DNA of 64,000 bases, taken from Vandammella animalimorsus (GTDB lineage Bacteria; Pseudomonadota; Gammaproteobacteria; Burkholderiales; Burkholderiaceae_C). The notes below the pieces were generated by a model. It made no database searches. It had not been told where the DNA came from and was given only the letters and a program-made list of their open reading frames with translations. How positions within the stretch are numbered: position 1 is the stretch's first letter; each line of letters opens with the position of its first letter. This document shows, piece after piece, positions 18,925-33,745 of the stretch. Location of the stretch: positions 1 to 64,000 of the forward strand of contig NZ_NSJF01000001.1 of NCBI RefSeq assembly GCF_002285285.1, given 5' to 3'. The position numbers and the translations under genes were made by a program.

Positions 18925-20340
18925 ATGGCAAGAACAATCGACGACGTTATGAAGATGGTGCAGGACAACGACATCAAGTTCGTTGATTTCCGCTTCACCG
19001 ACACCCGTGGCAAAGAGCAGCACGTCACCGTGCCGGTGTCCCATTTCGATGAAGACAAGTTCCACAGCGGCCATGCGTTCGATGGTTCTTCGGTGGCAGG
19101 CTGGAAGGGCATCGAAGCCTCGGACATGTTGCTCATGCCCGACCCCGGCACTGCCAACATCGACCCTTTCTTCGAAGAGCCCACGCTGCTGCTCACCTGT
19201 GACGTGGTGGATCCGGCCGACGGAACTCCCTACGAGCGCGACCCGCGCAGCATTGCCAAGCGCGCCGAGGCCTATCTGAAAGCTTCCAGCCTGGGCGACA
19301 CCGCCTACTTCGGCCCCGAGCCGGAGTTCTTCCTCTTTGACGGCGTGCGCTGGGAAAACAGCCCCGGCAAGGCTGGCTTCGAGATCGAGGAGTACGAAGC
19401 GCCCTGGAACACCGGCGCGCGGCTCGAAGGCGGCAACCGCGGCCACCGCCCCACGGTCAAGGGCGGCTATTTTCCTGTGCCGCCGGTGGACAGCACGCAG
19501 GACATGCGCGCCGAGATGTCGTTGGTGCTTGAGTCACTGGGCATCCCCGTGGAGGTGTTTCACCACGAAGTGGCTGGCGCAGGCCAGAATGAAATCGGCA
19601 CGAAGTTCAGCACCCTGGTTCAGCGCGCGGACTGGACGCAGCTGCAAAAGTACGTCATCCACAACGTGGCCAACCTCTACGGCAAAACGGCCACCTTCAT
19701 GCCCAAGCCCATCGTGGGCGACAACGGCTCGGGCATGCACGTGCACCAATCGGTCTGGAAGGACGGCAAAAACCTGTTTGCGGGCGAGGGCTACGCGGGC
19801 CTGTCGGACTTTGCGCTGTACTACATCGGCGGCCTCATCAAGCACGCGCGCGCGCTCAACGCCATCACCAACCCCGGCACCAACAGCTACAAGCGGCTGG
19901 TGCCCGGCTTTGAGGCGCCGGTCAAGCTCGCCTACTCGGCCAAGAACCGCTCGGCCTCCATCCGCGTGCCCTTCGTCACCAACCCCAAGGCGCGCCGCGT
20001 GGAAGCGCGCTTTCCCGATCCGCTGATGAACCCCTACCTGGGCTTTGCCGCGCTGCTCATGGCCGGGCTGGATGGGGTGGAAAACAAAATCCACCCCGGC
20101 GAGGCGGCCACCAAAGACCTGTACCACCTGCCGCCCGAGGAAGACGCGCTGATTCCCACCGTCTGCCATAGCCTGGACCAGGCGCTCGAAGCGCTGGACG
20201 CCGACCGGGCCTTCCTCACCAAAGGCGGCGTATTCACCGACGCCATGCTGGACGCCTACATCGAGCTGAAGATGGGCGAAGTCACGCGCTTCCGCCAGGC
20301 CGTGCACCCGCTGGAATTCGAGATGTATTACTCGCTGTAA
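18925..20340 (+). CDS. glnA: Glutamine synthetase, type I-beta
   Basis: A 471-residue class I glutamine synthetase making glutamine from glutamate, ammonia and ATP. Visible blocks are [11 protein letters not shown] (~51-61), [10 protein letters not shown] (~130-139), [13 protein letters not shown] (~210-222), [10 protein letters not shown] (~264-273), the ATP loop [10 protein letters not shown] (~352-361), and the adenylylation site Tyr in DLYHLPPEE (~397). The Tyr and length indicate the GSI-beta form controlled by GlnE. AGGAG lies seven bases upstream. It is driven by the sigma-54 promoter with NtrC sites and followed by gltBD. Confidence 0.97.
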   Translation: MARTIDDVMKMVQDNDIKFVDFRFTDTRGKEQHVTVPVSHFDEDKFHSGHAFDGSSVAGWKGIEASDMLLMPDPGTANIDPFFEEPTLLLTCDVVDPADGTPYERDPRSIAKRAEAYLKASSLGDTAYFGPEPEFFLFDGVRWENSPGKAGFEIEEYEAPWNTGARLEGGNRGHRPTVKGGYFPVPPVDSTQDMRAEMSLVLESLGIPVEVFHHEVAGAGQNEIGTKFSTLVQRADWTQLQKYVIHNVANLYGKTATFMPKPIVGDNGSGMHVHQSVWKDGKNLFAGEGYAGLSDFALYYIGGLIKHARALNAITNPGTNSYKRLVPGFEAPVKLAYSAKNRSASIRVPFVTNPKARRVEARFPDPLMNPYLGFAALLMAGLDGVENKIHPGEAATKDLYHLPPEEDALIPTVCHSLDQALEALDADRAFLTKGGVFTDAMLDAYIELKMGEVTRFRQAVHPLEFEMYYSL

Positions 20341-20498
20341 AGCCCTGGCGGCAAGGCTTGGGCCGCCAGCGGCATTGCCAGCCGCCGCCCGCGCCAGCCA
20401 GCGCGCTGCAAGAGCGTGCCGCCGGGCGCTGCCGACCGCCGCCGCCAATCCGACCCACCGAAGCGCCCCACCGAAAACCGAACAAGAAGGAGTACGCC

Positions 20499-25313
<4,815 letters not shown>

Positions 25314-25348
25314 GGCTGCCCGCACACACCGAAAAAGGAACCACGATC

Positions 25349-26836
25349 ATGGGAAAACCCACCGGCTTTCTGGAATACCAACGCATCGAGCCCGGCTACC
25401 TGCCCGTGCAGGCCCGGCTCAAGCACTACAAGGAATTCGTCATCGCCCTTGACGACGCCCAGGCCCAGACCCAGGGCGCGCGCTGCATGGACTGCGGCAC
25501 ACCGTTTTGCAACCACGGCTGCCCGCTGGGCAACGTCATCCCGGACTTCAACGACCTGATCTACCGCCAGGACTGGGCCAGCGCGCTGGAGGTGCTGCAC
25601 AGCACCAACAACTTTCCCGAATTCACCGGCCGCATCTGCCCTGCGCCTTGCGAGGCCGCCTGTACCCTCAACATCCACAACCAGCCCGTAGGCATCAAAT
25701 CCATCGAGCAGGCCATCATCGACCACGCCTGGGAAGCCGGGGCGGTGCAGCCCCAGCCTGCGGCGCACAAAACCGGCAAGCGCGTCGCCATTGTCGGCGC
25801 CGGCCCCGCCGGGCTGGCCGCCGCGCAGCAACTGGCGCGCGCCGGGCATGCCGTCACCCTGTTCGAGAAAAACGACCGCCCCGGCGGCCTGCTGCGCTAC
25901 GGCATCCCAGACTTCAAACTCGACAAAAGCCACATCGATCGCCGCATTGCGCAAATGCAGGCCGAAGGCGTCACCTTCCGCACCGGTGTGCTCGTTGCAG
26001 GCCCCGAGGGCCTGGGCGCGGGCAGCAAAGTCACCAACTGGGCCGGTGAAACCATCGCTCCCGAAACCCTGATGGCCCAGTTCGACGCCGTGCTGCTCAC
26101 CGGCGGGGCCGAGCAAAGCCGCGACCTGCCCGTGCCCGGCCGCGAGCTGGACGGCGTGCACTTCGCCATGGAGTTCCTACCCCAGCAAAACAAAGTCAAC
26201 GCGGGCGACGCGCTGCCCGGCCAGATCCGCGCCGAGGGCAAGCACGTCATCGTCATCGGCGGCGGCGACACCGGCAGCGATTGCGTGGGCACCAGCCGCC
26301 GCCAGGGCGCCGCCGAAGTCACCCAGTTCGAGCTCATGCCCATGCCGCCCGAGCAGGAAAACAAAGCCCTGACCTGGCCCTACTGGCCCCTCAAGCTGCG
26401 CACCAGCACCAGCCACGAAGAAGGCTGCACGCGCGAATTCGCCATCGCCACCAAGGCCTTCGTGCCCGGCAAAGGCAAGGACAAAGGCCGCGTTGCCGCC
26501 GTCAACACCGTGCGCGTGCAATGGCAAGACGGCCAGATGCGCGAAGTGCCCGGCAGCGAGCAAACCCTCAAGGCCGACCTGGTGCTGCTGGCCATGGGCT
26601 TCGTCAGCCCCGTGCCCAGCGTGCTGGCCGCCTTTGGCGTGCAAACCGACGCGCGCGGCAACGCCCAGGCCAGCGCCGAGCCCACCGGCGGCTACGCCAC
26701 CAACGTGCCCAAACTCTTCGCCGCAGGCGACATGCGCCGCGGCCAATCGTTGGTCGTCTGGGCGATCCGCGAAGGCCGGCAAGCCGCCCGCGCCGTTGAC
26801 GAGTTCCTGATGGGCTTCAGTGACCTGCCTCTTTGA
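25349..26836 (+). CDS. gltD: Glutamate synthase (NADPH), small subunit
   Basis: A 495-residue flavoprotein passing electrons from NADPH to GltB. The N-terminal domain holds the two iron-sulfur cysteine sets: [17 protein letters not shown] (~47-63) and [10 protein letters not shown] (~96-105). An FAD site [15 protein letters not shown] (~147-161) and an NADPH site [16 protein letters not shown] (~304-319) follow. [20 protein letters not shown] near the end is the second FAD contact. It lies 35 bases after gltB in the same operon and converges on ntrC with 63 bases between the stops. Confidence 0.97.
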   Translation: MGKPTGFLEYQRIEPGYLPVQARLKHYKEFVIALDDAQAQTQGARCMDCGTPFCNHGCPLGNVIPDFNDLIYRQDWASALEVLHSTNNFPEFTGRICPAPCEAACTLNIHNQPVGIKSIEQAIIDHAWEAGAVQPQPAAHKTGKRVAIVGAGPAGLAAAQQLARAGHAVTLFEKNDRPGGLLRYGIPDFKLDKSHIDRRIAQMQAEGVTFRTGVLVAGPEGLGAGSKVTNWAGETIAPETLMAQFDAVLLTGGAEQSRDLPVPGRELDGVHFAMEFLPQQNKVNAGDALPGQIRAEGKHVIVIGGGDTGSDCVGTSRRQGAAEVTQFELMPMPPEQENKALTWPYWPLKLRTSTSHEEGCTREFAIATKAFVPGKGKDKGRVAAVNTVRVQWQDGQMREVPGSEQTLKADLVLLAMGFVSPVPSVLAAFGVQTDARGNAQASAEPTGGYATNVPKLFAAGDMRRGQSLVVWAIREGRQAARAVDEFLMGFSDLPL

Positions 26837-26899
26837 TGCATTCGCGGATCGCCCTTTGGGCGACAGGCGTGAAGCGCCGCCTGGCCTGCGGCGCGAGGA

Positions 26900-28429
26900 T
26901 CAGCTGCCGTCATCCAGCCCCAGCGCCTGGAGCTTGCGGGTGAGGGTGTTGCGGCCAATACCCAGGCGCTGCGCGGCTTCGATGCGGCGGCCCTGGGTGC
27001 TGGCCAGGGCGGCGCGCAGCAGTTGCGCTTCTGCGCGGTGCATGAGCTGTTCCCAGACATTGGGCTGGCTCTGGGCCAGCAGGGCCAGGGCATGGCCGTG
27101 CAGGGCTTGCTCCCAGGCCGTTTCATGGGGGGCGCTGGCAGCGCTGCCAGCGTTGGTGGCAGTGTTGCTGCCGTTGCCCGATGGCAGGGCATGGGCGGAC
27201 TCGGGCGTTGGCTGCGCCAGCGGCGTCGCCTGCGCTGCCAGCACCTCGGGCGGCAAGTCCTTGGCTTCGATGACGGTGGCGGGGGCCATGACGCTGAGCC
27301 AGTGGCAGATGTTTTCCAGCTGGCGCACGTTGCCGGGGAAGTCGAAGTCCTCCAGCTGCCGCAGCGCGTGCGGGCTCAGGCGCTTGGCCTCCACCCCCAG
27401 CTGCTGGGCGCTGGCGCGCAGAAAGTGCTGCGCCAGCGGGGCGATGTCTTCGCGGCGTTCGCGCAGCGGCGGCAGGCGCAGGCGGATGACGTTGAGACGG
27501 TGGAACAAGTCGGCGCGGAAGGCGCCGGCGGCCACGCGCTGCTCCAGGCTCTGGTGCGTGGCGGCGATGACGCGCGCCTGGGCCTTGATGGGGCTGTGCC
27601 CGCCCACGCGGTAGAAGTGCCCGTCAGAGAGCACGCGCAGCAGGCGCGTTTGCAGCTCCAATGGCATGTCGCCGATCTCGTCCAGAAACAGCGTGCCGCC
27701 CTCGGCCTGCTCGAAATGTCCTCGCCGCAGGGCCTGTGCGCCGGTGAAGGCGCCGCGCTCGTGGCCGAATAGCTCGCTTTCCAGCAAATCTTTGGGGATG
27801 GCGGCGGTGTTGATGGCGATAAAGGGGCCGTCCGCGCGCGGCGAGTGCCGGTGCAGTGCGCGCGCCACCAGCTCCTTGCCGCTGCCCGATTCGCCGGTGA
27901 TGAGCACCGTGGCATGGCTGGCCGAGAGACGGCCAATGGCGCGAAACACTTCTTGCATGGCGCTGGCCTGGCCCAGCATTTCAGGCGCGGCGGGGGCGGG
28001 CGGCTGGGTTTGCGGGGGGGGCGGGTTTTTCTGCATGGCGCGGCGGATCAGCGCCACGGCCTGCGGCACGTCGAAGGGCTTGGGCAGGTATTCGAATGCG
28101 CCGCCCTGAAAGGCCGCCACGGCGCTTTCCAGATCGGAATAGGCGGTCATGATGATGACCGGCAGGCCGGGCAGCCGGGCCTTGATCTGCGCCAGCAGCT
28201 CCAGCCCGGAGCCGCCGGGCATGCGGATGTCGCTGACCAGCGCCTGCGGCGCCTGGCCAGTCGCATCCTTGGCGGCCTGGGTCAGCGCCTGAAGCGCCTC
28301 GCCTGCGTGGCTGAAGCTGCGCGTGGGCAGGCGCTCGCGCGCCAGCGCTTTTTCCAGCACGAAGCGGATGGAGGGATCGTCGTCCACGATCCAGACGGAG
28401 GGCGGGGCAGTGGCAGCGTGGGCGGTCAT
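26900..28429 (-). CDS. ntrC: Nitrogen regulation response regulator NtrC
   Basis: A 509-residue sigma-54 activator. The receiver domain (~10-125) has DDDPSIR and the phospho-Asp in [12 protein letters not shown]. The AAA+ domain (~150-385) has Walker A GESGSGKE, the sigma-54 contact loop GAFTGA, Walker [12 protein letters not shown] and [13 protein letters not shown] Gly/Ser/Ala-rich linker precedes a Fis-type helix-turn-helix ([20 protein letters not shown]) at the C-terminus. All key residues are present. It lies 12 bases after ntrB. Together they should control the glnA promoter at 18859. Confidence 0.95.
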   Translation of the reverse strand: MTAHAATAPPSVWIVDDDPSIRFVLEKALARERLPTRSFSHAGEALQALTQAAKDATGQAPQALVSDIRMPGGSGLELLAQIKARLPGLPVIIMTAYSDLESAVAAFQGGAFEYLPKPFDVPQAVALIRRAMQKNPPPPQTQPPAPAAPEMLGQASAMQEVFRAIGRLSASHATVLITGESGSGKELVARALHRHSPRADGPFIAINTAAIPKDLLESELFGHERGAFTGAQALRRGHFEQAEGGTLFLDEIGDMPLELQTRLLRVLSDGHFYRVGGHSPIKAQARVIAATHQSLEQRVAAGAFRADLFHRLNVIRLRLPPLRERREDIAPLAQHFLRASAQQLGVEAKRLSPHALRQLEDFDFPGNVRQLENICHWLSVMAPATVIEAKDLPPEVLAAQATPLAQPTPESAHALPSGNGSNTATNAGSAASAPHETAWEQALHGHALALLAQSQPNVWEQLMHRAEAQLLRAALASTQGRRIEAAQRLGIGRNTLTRKLQALGLDDGS

Positions 28430-28441
28430 GGGCCAGGGGCG

Positions 28442-29521
28442 TCAGGGCAGGGGAAGGAGAAGGCAGAAATCGGTCTGCCCGGGCTGGCTGTGCAGCTCGA
28501 TCAGGCCACCGTGCTGTTGCACGAAGGTTTGCGCCAGCGCCAGGCCCAGGCCGGTGCCATCGTCGCGGCCTGAGACCAGGGGCAGGAACACCCGGCCGCG
28601 AATGGCCTCGGGCACACCGGGGCCGTTGTCGATGATGTGCAGCCGCAGGGCCAGCCGGTGGCGGGTTTTGCCGATGGTGATTTGCCGTGCCACGCGGGTT
28701 TTGAAGCGAATCAGCGCATCGCCTGCCGCGCGGCGCGCGGCCAGCGCCTGCGCGGCATTGCGCGTGATGTTGAGCACGGCCTGGATGAGCTGTTCGCGGT
28801 CGCCATGCAGGGGCGGGATGGAGATGTCGTAATCACGCTCCAGCCGCAGCCCTGGGGCAAACTCGGCCAGCACCAGGGCGCGTACGCGCTCGCATACTTC
28901 GTGGATGTTGACGGGCGCCAGTCGCTGGCGGTGGCGGTGCGGCTCCAGCAGGCGGTCCACCAGCGCTTGCAGGCGGTCGCACTCGCCAATGATGACCTGG
29001 GTGTATTCGCGCAGGCCGGGGTCGTGGCCCAGGTCCATCTCCAGCAGTTGCGCCGCGCCGCGAATGCCGCCCAGCGGGTTCTTCACCTCATGCGCCAGGT
29101 TGCGCAGCAGCTCCTTGCTGGCTTGCGTCTGGTCCAGCAGACGCTCCTCGTGGTCCTGCCGCGCTTGCTGGGCGCGCGGCAGGCATTCGAGCAGAAACTC
29201 CCCATCGCACTCGCCTGCGGAGATGGTCACGTGCACCGGCAAGGCTTCGCTGCCGGGGCCGTGCAGCTCATCGTCGTAGCGCAGCGAGGCGAACGCCTGC
29301 TGCGCCACCCCTTGCAGCGCGCCGCGCAGCGCCGCCGCATTGCCAGCGAGATGAAACACCGGCTGGCCAACCAGATGCTGGCGCGAGAGGTGCAGCGTAT
29401 CTTCCAGCGCGGCGTTGACGAACAGCACCCGGCCGTTGCCATCGACCACGGCCAGCAGCGTGGCCAGGGCGTCGAAGGCTTGAAAGCGCCCGATGCGGGA
29501 GCGAGGGGCGGATGAGGGCAT
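28442..29521 (-). CDS. glnL: Nitrogen regulation sensor kinase NtrB (GlnL)
   Basis: A 359-residue soluble histidine kinase. A PAS domain (~12-120) contains LLAVVDGNGRVLFVNAALED. The phospho-acceptor His is in NLAHEVKNPLGGIRGAAQLLE (split: LAHEVKNPLGGIRG, ~145-158). The ATP domain has NITRNAAQAL, DNGPGVP and GTGLGLALAQ. There are no membrane segments, as expected. It phosphorylates NtrC when PII (GlnB) reports nitrogen limitation. The start at 29521 (MPSSAPRSRIG) fits the family; the longer frame upstream is not conserved. It lies only 58 bases after pgaD and in the same direction. Confidence 0.93.
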   Translation of the reverse strand: MPSSAPRSRIGRFQAFDALATLLAVVDGNGRVLFVNAALEDTLHLSRQHLVGQPVFHLAGNAAALRGALQGVAQQAFASLRYDDELHGPGSEALPVHVTISAGECDGEFLLECLPRAQQARQDHEERLLDQTQASKELLRNLAHEVKNPLGGIRGAAQLLEMDLGHDPGLREYTQVIIGECDRLQALVDRLLEPHRHRQRLAPVNIHEVCERVRALVLAEFAPGLRLERDYDISIPPLHGDREQLIQAVLNITRNAAQALAARRAAGDALIRFKTRVARQITIGKTRHRLALRLHIIDNGPGVPEAIRGRVFLPLVSGRDDGTGLGLALAQTFVQQHGGLIELHSQPGQTDFCLLLPLP

Positions 29522-29579
29522 GTCGAAGGGCGGGTGATGGATCTTTGCGGGCCCACAGTGCTTGGGGACGAGGGCAGAC

Positions 29580-30224
29580 TCAGCGCATGCCGATGGGCAG
29601 CTCCTGGCCTGGCAGGTGGTAGGTGCTGTGCAGTTCTTCTTCGGGCAGCAGGCTGTTCCAGGCCGTGGGCAGGAAGGATTCGGGCGGCAGTTGTGACAGG
29701 CCATCTTCCTCGCCGAGCACGTGGTGGCCCGCGCGGATGGATTCGATGTCGCCCAGCTCGTCGTGAAAGATGGTCACCACGTTGGATTGCTGCAGGCGGT
29801 CGAACATGGTGCGCGAGACTTCGAAGGCGCGCATCAGGCGCCGCTCTTCAAGTTCTTGGGCGTTCTTTTTCGAGCGCGCGCCCAGCAGGCGGATGAGGCT
29901 GGCCCACAGCGCCATGATGAACAGATCCAGCAGCAGCAGGGCGCTGTAGACCAGGGCGATGATGCCCATGCTGCGCAACAGGTGCGCCAGCATGCCCAGC
30001 CAGCCGCCGTGTTCTTTCTCGGGGTGGCCGCCGATATAGAGCACGGTGGCATAGATCAGCCCGGCCCAGATCAGCAAGGTGATGAAGGTTTCGACGGCAT
30101 AGCGCGGCGAGCGCGTGTCCGGTTGCAGCACCAGGCGCTGGTGCGTCAGGTACGGCGGCAGCGCTGCCGGGCCGATGGCCGGCGGCAGGTTGCGGTAGTG
30201 CTTGCGGCGGCGGCTCTCAGCCAT
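29580..30224 (-). CDS. pgaD: PNAG synthase accessory subunit PgaD
   Basis: A 214-residue protein with two membrane segments (~48-68 and ~85-113), followed by a cytoplasmic helix and an acidic C-terminal half. Position after pgaC and topology identify it; primary sequence is weakly conserved in this family. It is longer than E. coli PgaD (~137 residues) by an extra C-terminal region. PgaD binds PgaC and, in E. coli, forms part of the c-di-GMP sensing surface. AGGGGG lies eight bases before the ATG, and the start overlaps the pgaC end by eight bases. Confidence 0.82.
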   Translation of the reverse strand: MAESRRRKHYRNLPPAIGPAALPPYLTHQRLVLQPDTRSPRYAVETFITLLIWAGLIYATVLYIGGHPEKEHGGWLGMLAHLLRSMGIIALVYSALLLLDLFIMALWASLIRLLGARSKKNAQELEERRLMRAFEVSRTMFDRLQQSNVVTIFHDELGDIESIRAGHHVLGEEDGLSQLPPESFLPTAWNSLLPEEELHSTYHLPGQELPIGMR

Positions 30225-31545
30225 GGGCAATCCCCCTGTCGGGGCTGGTCCAGCGGGCGCGCTTTTGGCTTTTGCGCAGCATGACCTTGGGGTAGCTGGC
30301 CAGGGAGGTGAGAAAGCCGATCAGCCAGAACGCGGCCGGGTACCAGACGGTCCAGATCAGCGTGCCGCCGTGGCCGCGTTCGTAGCGGCGCTCGATCATC
30401 AGGCTGACCAGCATCTGGATCAGGCAGGCCAGCGCCAGGATGACGCCGGTGAAGGCCGTGGGCGCCAGCGCCGGGTGGTGCCAGCTGGCCGGCAGCGGCA
30501 GCAGCCAGTCCACGATTTGGAACAGCAGGGTGTAGAACAGGCAGAAGGCCCAGAAGGTGGACAAGGCAAACTCGGCGGCCAGGCCCCACATGTGGCGGTG
30601 TTTCCACTGCGCCAGCACAGGCAGGTTCTTGATGAACACTTCGGCGCCGCCCTGGGCCCAGCGCAGGCGCTGGCGCCACAGGCCCTTGATGGTTTCGGGC
30701 ATGAGGATCCAGCACAGCGCGCGCGGCTCGTAGAAGGTGCTCCAGCCGCTCATTTGCAGCTTCCAGCTGATGTCGATGTCCTCGGTGATCATGTTGCTGC
30801 TCCAGTAGCCGGCCTGGTGCAGGGCGCGCTTGCGGAAGGCCGCAGCCACGCCGGAGACGGTGAAGATGCGGCCGTAAATGCGCTGCGTGCGCTTGATCAG
30901 GCCGATGATGGAGGAGAACTCGCCCACCTGGATGCGGCCGATGAGGGTGCTGCGCGTGCGGATGCGCGGGTTGCCGGTGACGGCGCCCACGTGCGCCAGG
31001 TGCAGCATGGGCGCGACCATGTAGGCGGCGCTGTCGGCGGCCAGCATGGCGTCGCCGTCGATGCAGACCAGGTATTCGCTGCGCGCGGCCAGTGCGCCCA
31101 TTTGCAGCGCGATGGCCTTGCCCTGGTTGCGCGCCAGGTGGATGACGCGCAGCTTGGGGTTGAGCGCTGCCATTTCGTTGAGGATGCGGGCCGTGCCGTC
31201 CTTGGAGCCGTCGTTGACGGCGATGACTTCGATGTGGCGGTAGCGCTGCGTCAGCGCCGCGCCGATGGTGTCGCGCACGTGTTGCTCTTCGTTGAAGCAG
31301 GGCACGATGATGGAGATCAGCGGGTTGCCCGGCAGCTGCGGGGGCGGCATGCGCTCGCCCCAGGGCCAGTGGCGCTCCCAACGCCACCAGAACAGCAGCC
31401 CGCCGGAGACCCAGATGCAGGACATGAACAGCGGGTAATAGAGCACGAAGCTGAGCACGGCCTCCAGGCTGAACAGCCAGGCGGCCAGCAGCGGGCCCAG
31501 CAGCATGGCCAGCAGCGCGGGGATGGTCAGACTGCGGCGATTCAT
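30217..31545 (-). CDS. pgaC: Poly-beta-1,6-N-acetylglucosamine synthase PgaC
   Basis: A 442-residue GT2 glycosyltransferase polymerising UDP-GlcNAc at the inner membrane. Two membrane segments come first (~8-60). The catalytic domain has [20 protein letters not shown], the DxD in [16 protein letters not shown] with the base Asp, and QRLRW. Two or three more segments follow (~300-400). All catalytic motifs are intact. Its ATG overlaps the pgaB stop by four bases (ATGA), so translation is coupled. Confidence 0.95.
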   Translation of the reverse strand: MNRRSLTIPALLAMLLGPLLAAWLFSLEAVLSFVLYYPLFMSCIWVSGGLLFWWRWERHWPWGERMPPPQLPGNPLISIIVPCFNEEQHVRDTIGAALTQRYRHIEVIAVNDGSKDGTARILNEMAALNPKLRVIHLARNQGKAIALQMGALAARSEYLVCIDGDAMLAADSAAYMVAPMLHLAHVGAVTGNPRIRTRSTLIGRIQVGEFSSIIGLIKRTQRIYGRIFTVSGVAAAFRKRALHQAGYWSSNMITEDIDISWKLQMSGWSTFYEPRALCWILMPETIKGLWRQRLRWAQGGAEVFIKNLPVLAQWKHRHMWGLAAEFALSTFWAFCLFYTLLFQIVDWLLPLPASWHHPALAPTAFTGVILALACLIQMLVSLMIERRYERGHGGTLIWTVWYPAAFWLIGFLTSLASYPKVMLRKSQKRARWTSPDRGIAHG

Positions 31546-33650
31546 GGCGCGGGGAACCAGTACAGCGAGAAGTGGCGGCGCAGCATGCCCTGCGGCGGGT
31601 GCTCGCCGATGAAGTCGTCGGGGTAGTAGCCCAGGTGCTGCGCGCCCTGCATGCTCAGGCGGCGCAGCCATTGCGCCAGCCGCTCGGGGGCGATGGCGCG
31701 CTCGGCGCCGCTTTTGCGCCAGTCCACGCTCTGGATTTCGAAGATGGTTTTGTCCAACGCGCCTGGGATGCGCGCTGCGCTGGCCACGACCTGATCCAGC
31801 CAGGGCAGGATTTTTGCCTCGGGCACCTGCTCCATCAGTGGCATGACCATCGGCGCGACCCAGTCGTAGGCGGACAGGGCCTGCTGGTAGTTTTGCGCGA
31901 ACCAGCGCTCGCTCTCGGGCTGCAGCAGGGTATTGACGTAGAGGTTGCGCGCGCTTTGCACGTCAGCGCCGCGGATGGCGCGCACGGTTTGCAGAAGCTC
32001 CAGCGTGAAGTCGGTCAAGGCCTTGGTCTTGAAGCGCATCCAGCGCTGCTGCTCGGGCTGCGAGGCATCGGTCTTGGGGAAGGGGCCTTCAAAGCCGGCG
32101 GCGCGGTAGGCCGCCAGCGCCGGCGCGCTCACGTCCTCGTCCTCGCGCAGCAGCGCGTCGTCGTGGAACACGATGCCGGAGAAGGGCGCGTGCCAGGCCA
32201 GATCGGCATACAGGGTCTGGATGGCCTGGCGCACGCGCGCATCGAACAGCGACAGGCGCGGGTAGTCCTGCCCGCCGTCGTGCGGGGGCAGCGTCTTGCC
32301 TTGCAGCTGGTCGGGCTGCGGCGGCTCGGCGCGGGCGATGCGCGGGTAGCTGCTGTCCAGGTTGAAGCTCAGCACTGGCATCCAGGCAAAGACCTTGACC
32401 CCGGCGCGCGAGCGCAGCTGCCAGGCCACGCGGTTGAACAGGTCGGCGCGCATGGGCAGCACGCGATTGGGGAAGTACACCGAGCGCACCAGCCCGTCGC
32501 CTTCGGGGTCGGCAAAGGCCTGCAGGTACACGGTGGTGATGCGCAGGTCGTGGATGCGCTGCACCAGCTGGCCGAGGTTTTTCTCCTGCTGGACGGGGTC
32601 GGGGTCGTAGATGTAGTCCAGATCGACGTGGGTGATGCGCTGCGGGCTGCGTTGCTGGATGTTGACGATGGCCGAGGCGAACTGCTCCAGGCTCTGGTCC
32701 TCGCCCATCAGAAAGCGTGGGATGTTGTCGAGCTGGCTGGCATGGGCCAGCCCTTCGTCAAGGCTGAACGAAAGACGGTAGCCCTGGGCTTTGGCCAGCG
32801 CCCAGGCCTTGCCGTTCATGGCGCCGTAGGGCCAGACCCAGGCGCGCGGGGCCTGGCCGGTGGCGGCTTCGATGTTGCGGCTGATGGCGCGGATGTCGGC
32901 ATCCAGGCGCTGCTCGAATTCGGCCGGGGTTTCATAGCGTTGGCGGCTCGGGTCGTAGCGCAGGGTGGCTGCCGCTGGCTGGGTGTTGCCCTGCGGGTTG
33001 GCCACATGGCCGAAATGCAGGTTCTGCGTGTGCGCGGCGATCTCCACCAGGCCGCTGGCGTGCATTTCGCGGATTTCCTCCCAGTTGCTGAAGTGTTTGC
33101 GCGGCACGTTCAGGCCGCCGAAGTCGATCTCCGGCTGTGTATCCGGCGCGCCGACCCAGTGCCCGACCGGGGCCAGCAGGGCGGGCCATTGGTAGCTCTT
33201 GAGCAGCGGGAAGACGCGGGTGTAGAAGCTGCGGTAGCCGTCGTCAAAGGTCAGCAAGATGGCCTTGGGCGGCAGCGGCGTCTTGCCTTCGTGCGCATCG
33301 AGGATTTGCTGCACGGATACGGCCTGGTAGCCGTTTTCGCGCAACCAGGCCAGCTCGGCCACGAGCTTGTGCGTGGTCACGGCCAGAAAGCGCTGGTCGG
33401 CCTGGTGGTCATCCACATCGTGGTAGGACAGCACGATGAAGCTGTTGTGCGGCCAGGGCTGCTCGCGCGCGGGCAGTGGGCGGCTTTGCACGGCGCTGAA
33501 TACCGGCTCGCCCGCATGGGCCCGCTGCGCTGGCAGCAGCATTGCAGTCAGAGCCAGCAGTGCGAAGGCGGCTGCGGCGCCGAGCCAGCGCAAGCCAGCA
33601 GCCCTCACGGCAAGACGCATGGCAGGTGGAGTCGGGGCAAAACAGAACAT
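31542..33650 (-). CDS. pgaB: PNAG N-deacetylase / hydrolase PgaB
   Basis: A protein of ~702 residues in two domains. The N-terminal polysaccharide deacetylase domain has SYHDV, the metal-site [10 protein letters not shown], and the His in [11 protein letters not shown]. The C-terminal DUF4015-like glycoside hydrolase domain has [26 protein letters not shown] and APMVMPLME. It partly deacetylates PNAG in the periplasm before export. The N-terminus has a signal peptide ending QRAHA-GEP with no lipobox Cys, unlike the lipoprotein PgaB of E. coli. Start is uncertain: ATG 33650 or 33620 (MRLAVRAAG), neither with a clear ribosome binding site. Confidence 0.93.
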   Translation of the reverse strand: MFCFAPTPPAMRLAVRAAGLRWLGAAAAFALLALTAMLLPAQRAHAGEPVFSAVQSRPLPAREQPWPHNSFIVLSYHDVDDHQADQRFLAVTTHKLVAELAWLRENGYQAVSVQQILDAHEGKTPLPPKAILLTFDDGYRSFYTRVFPLLKSYQWPALLAPVGHWVGAPDTQPEIDFGGLNVPRKHFSNWEEIREMHASGLVEIAAHTQNLHFGHVANPQGNTQPAAATLRYDPSRQRYETPAEFEQRLDADIRAISRNIEAATGQAPRAWVWPYGAMNGKAWALAKAQGYRLSFSLDEGLAHASQLDNIPRFLMGEDQSLEQFASAIVNIQQRSPQRITHVDLDYIYDPDPVQQEKNLGQLVQRIHDLRITTVYLQAFADPEGDGLVRSVYFPNRVLPMRADLFNRVAWQLRSRAGVKVFAWMPVLSFNLDSSYPRIARAEPPQPDQLQGKTLPPHDGGQDYPRLSLFDARVRQAIQTLYADLAWHAPFSGIVFHDDALLREDEDVSAPALAAYRAAGFEGPFPKTDASQPEQQRWMRFKTKALTDFTLELLQTVRAIRGADVQSARNLYVNTLLQPESERWFAQNYQQALSAYDWVAPMVMPLMEQVPEAKILPWLDQVVASAARIPGALDKTIFEIQSVDWRKSGAERAIAPERLAQWLRRLSMQGAQHLGYYPDDFIGEHPPQGMLRRHFSLYWFPAP

Positions 33651-33745
33651 GACAGTCGATACAAAGGGTAGGGGCAGGCAGCGCCAGGTTGCTGCCTGCT
33701 CTGGAGTTAAGCGGATGCCACTTGCGTGGGCTTGGGCGGGCCGCC

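Noticed and set aside
28010-28030. A run of eight G inside ntrC that could mark a phase-variable tract or a frameshift
   Set aside because: The frame is intact across it, it encodes a proline-rich linker, and both flanking domains are complete.
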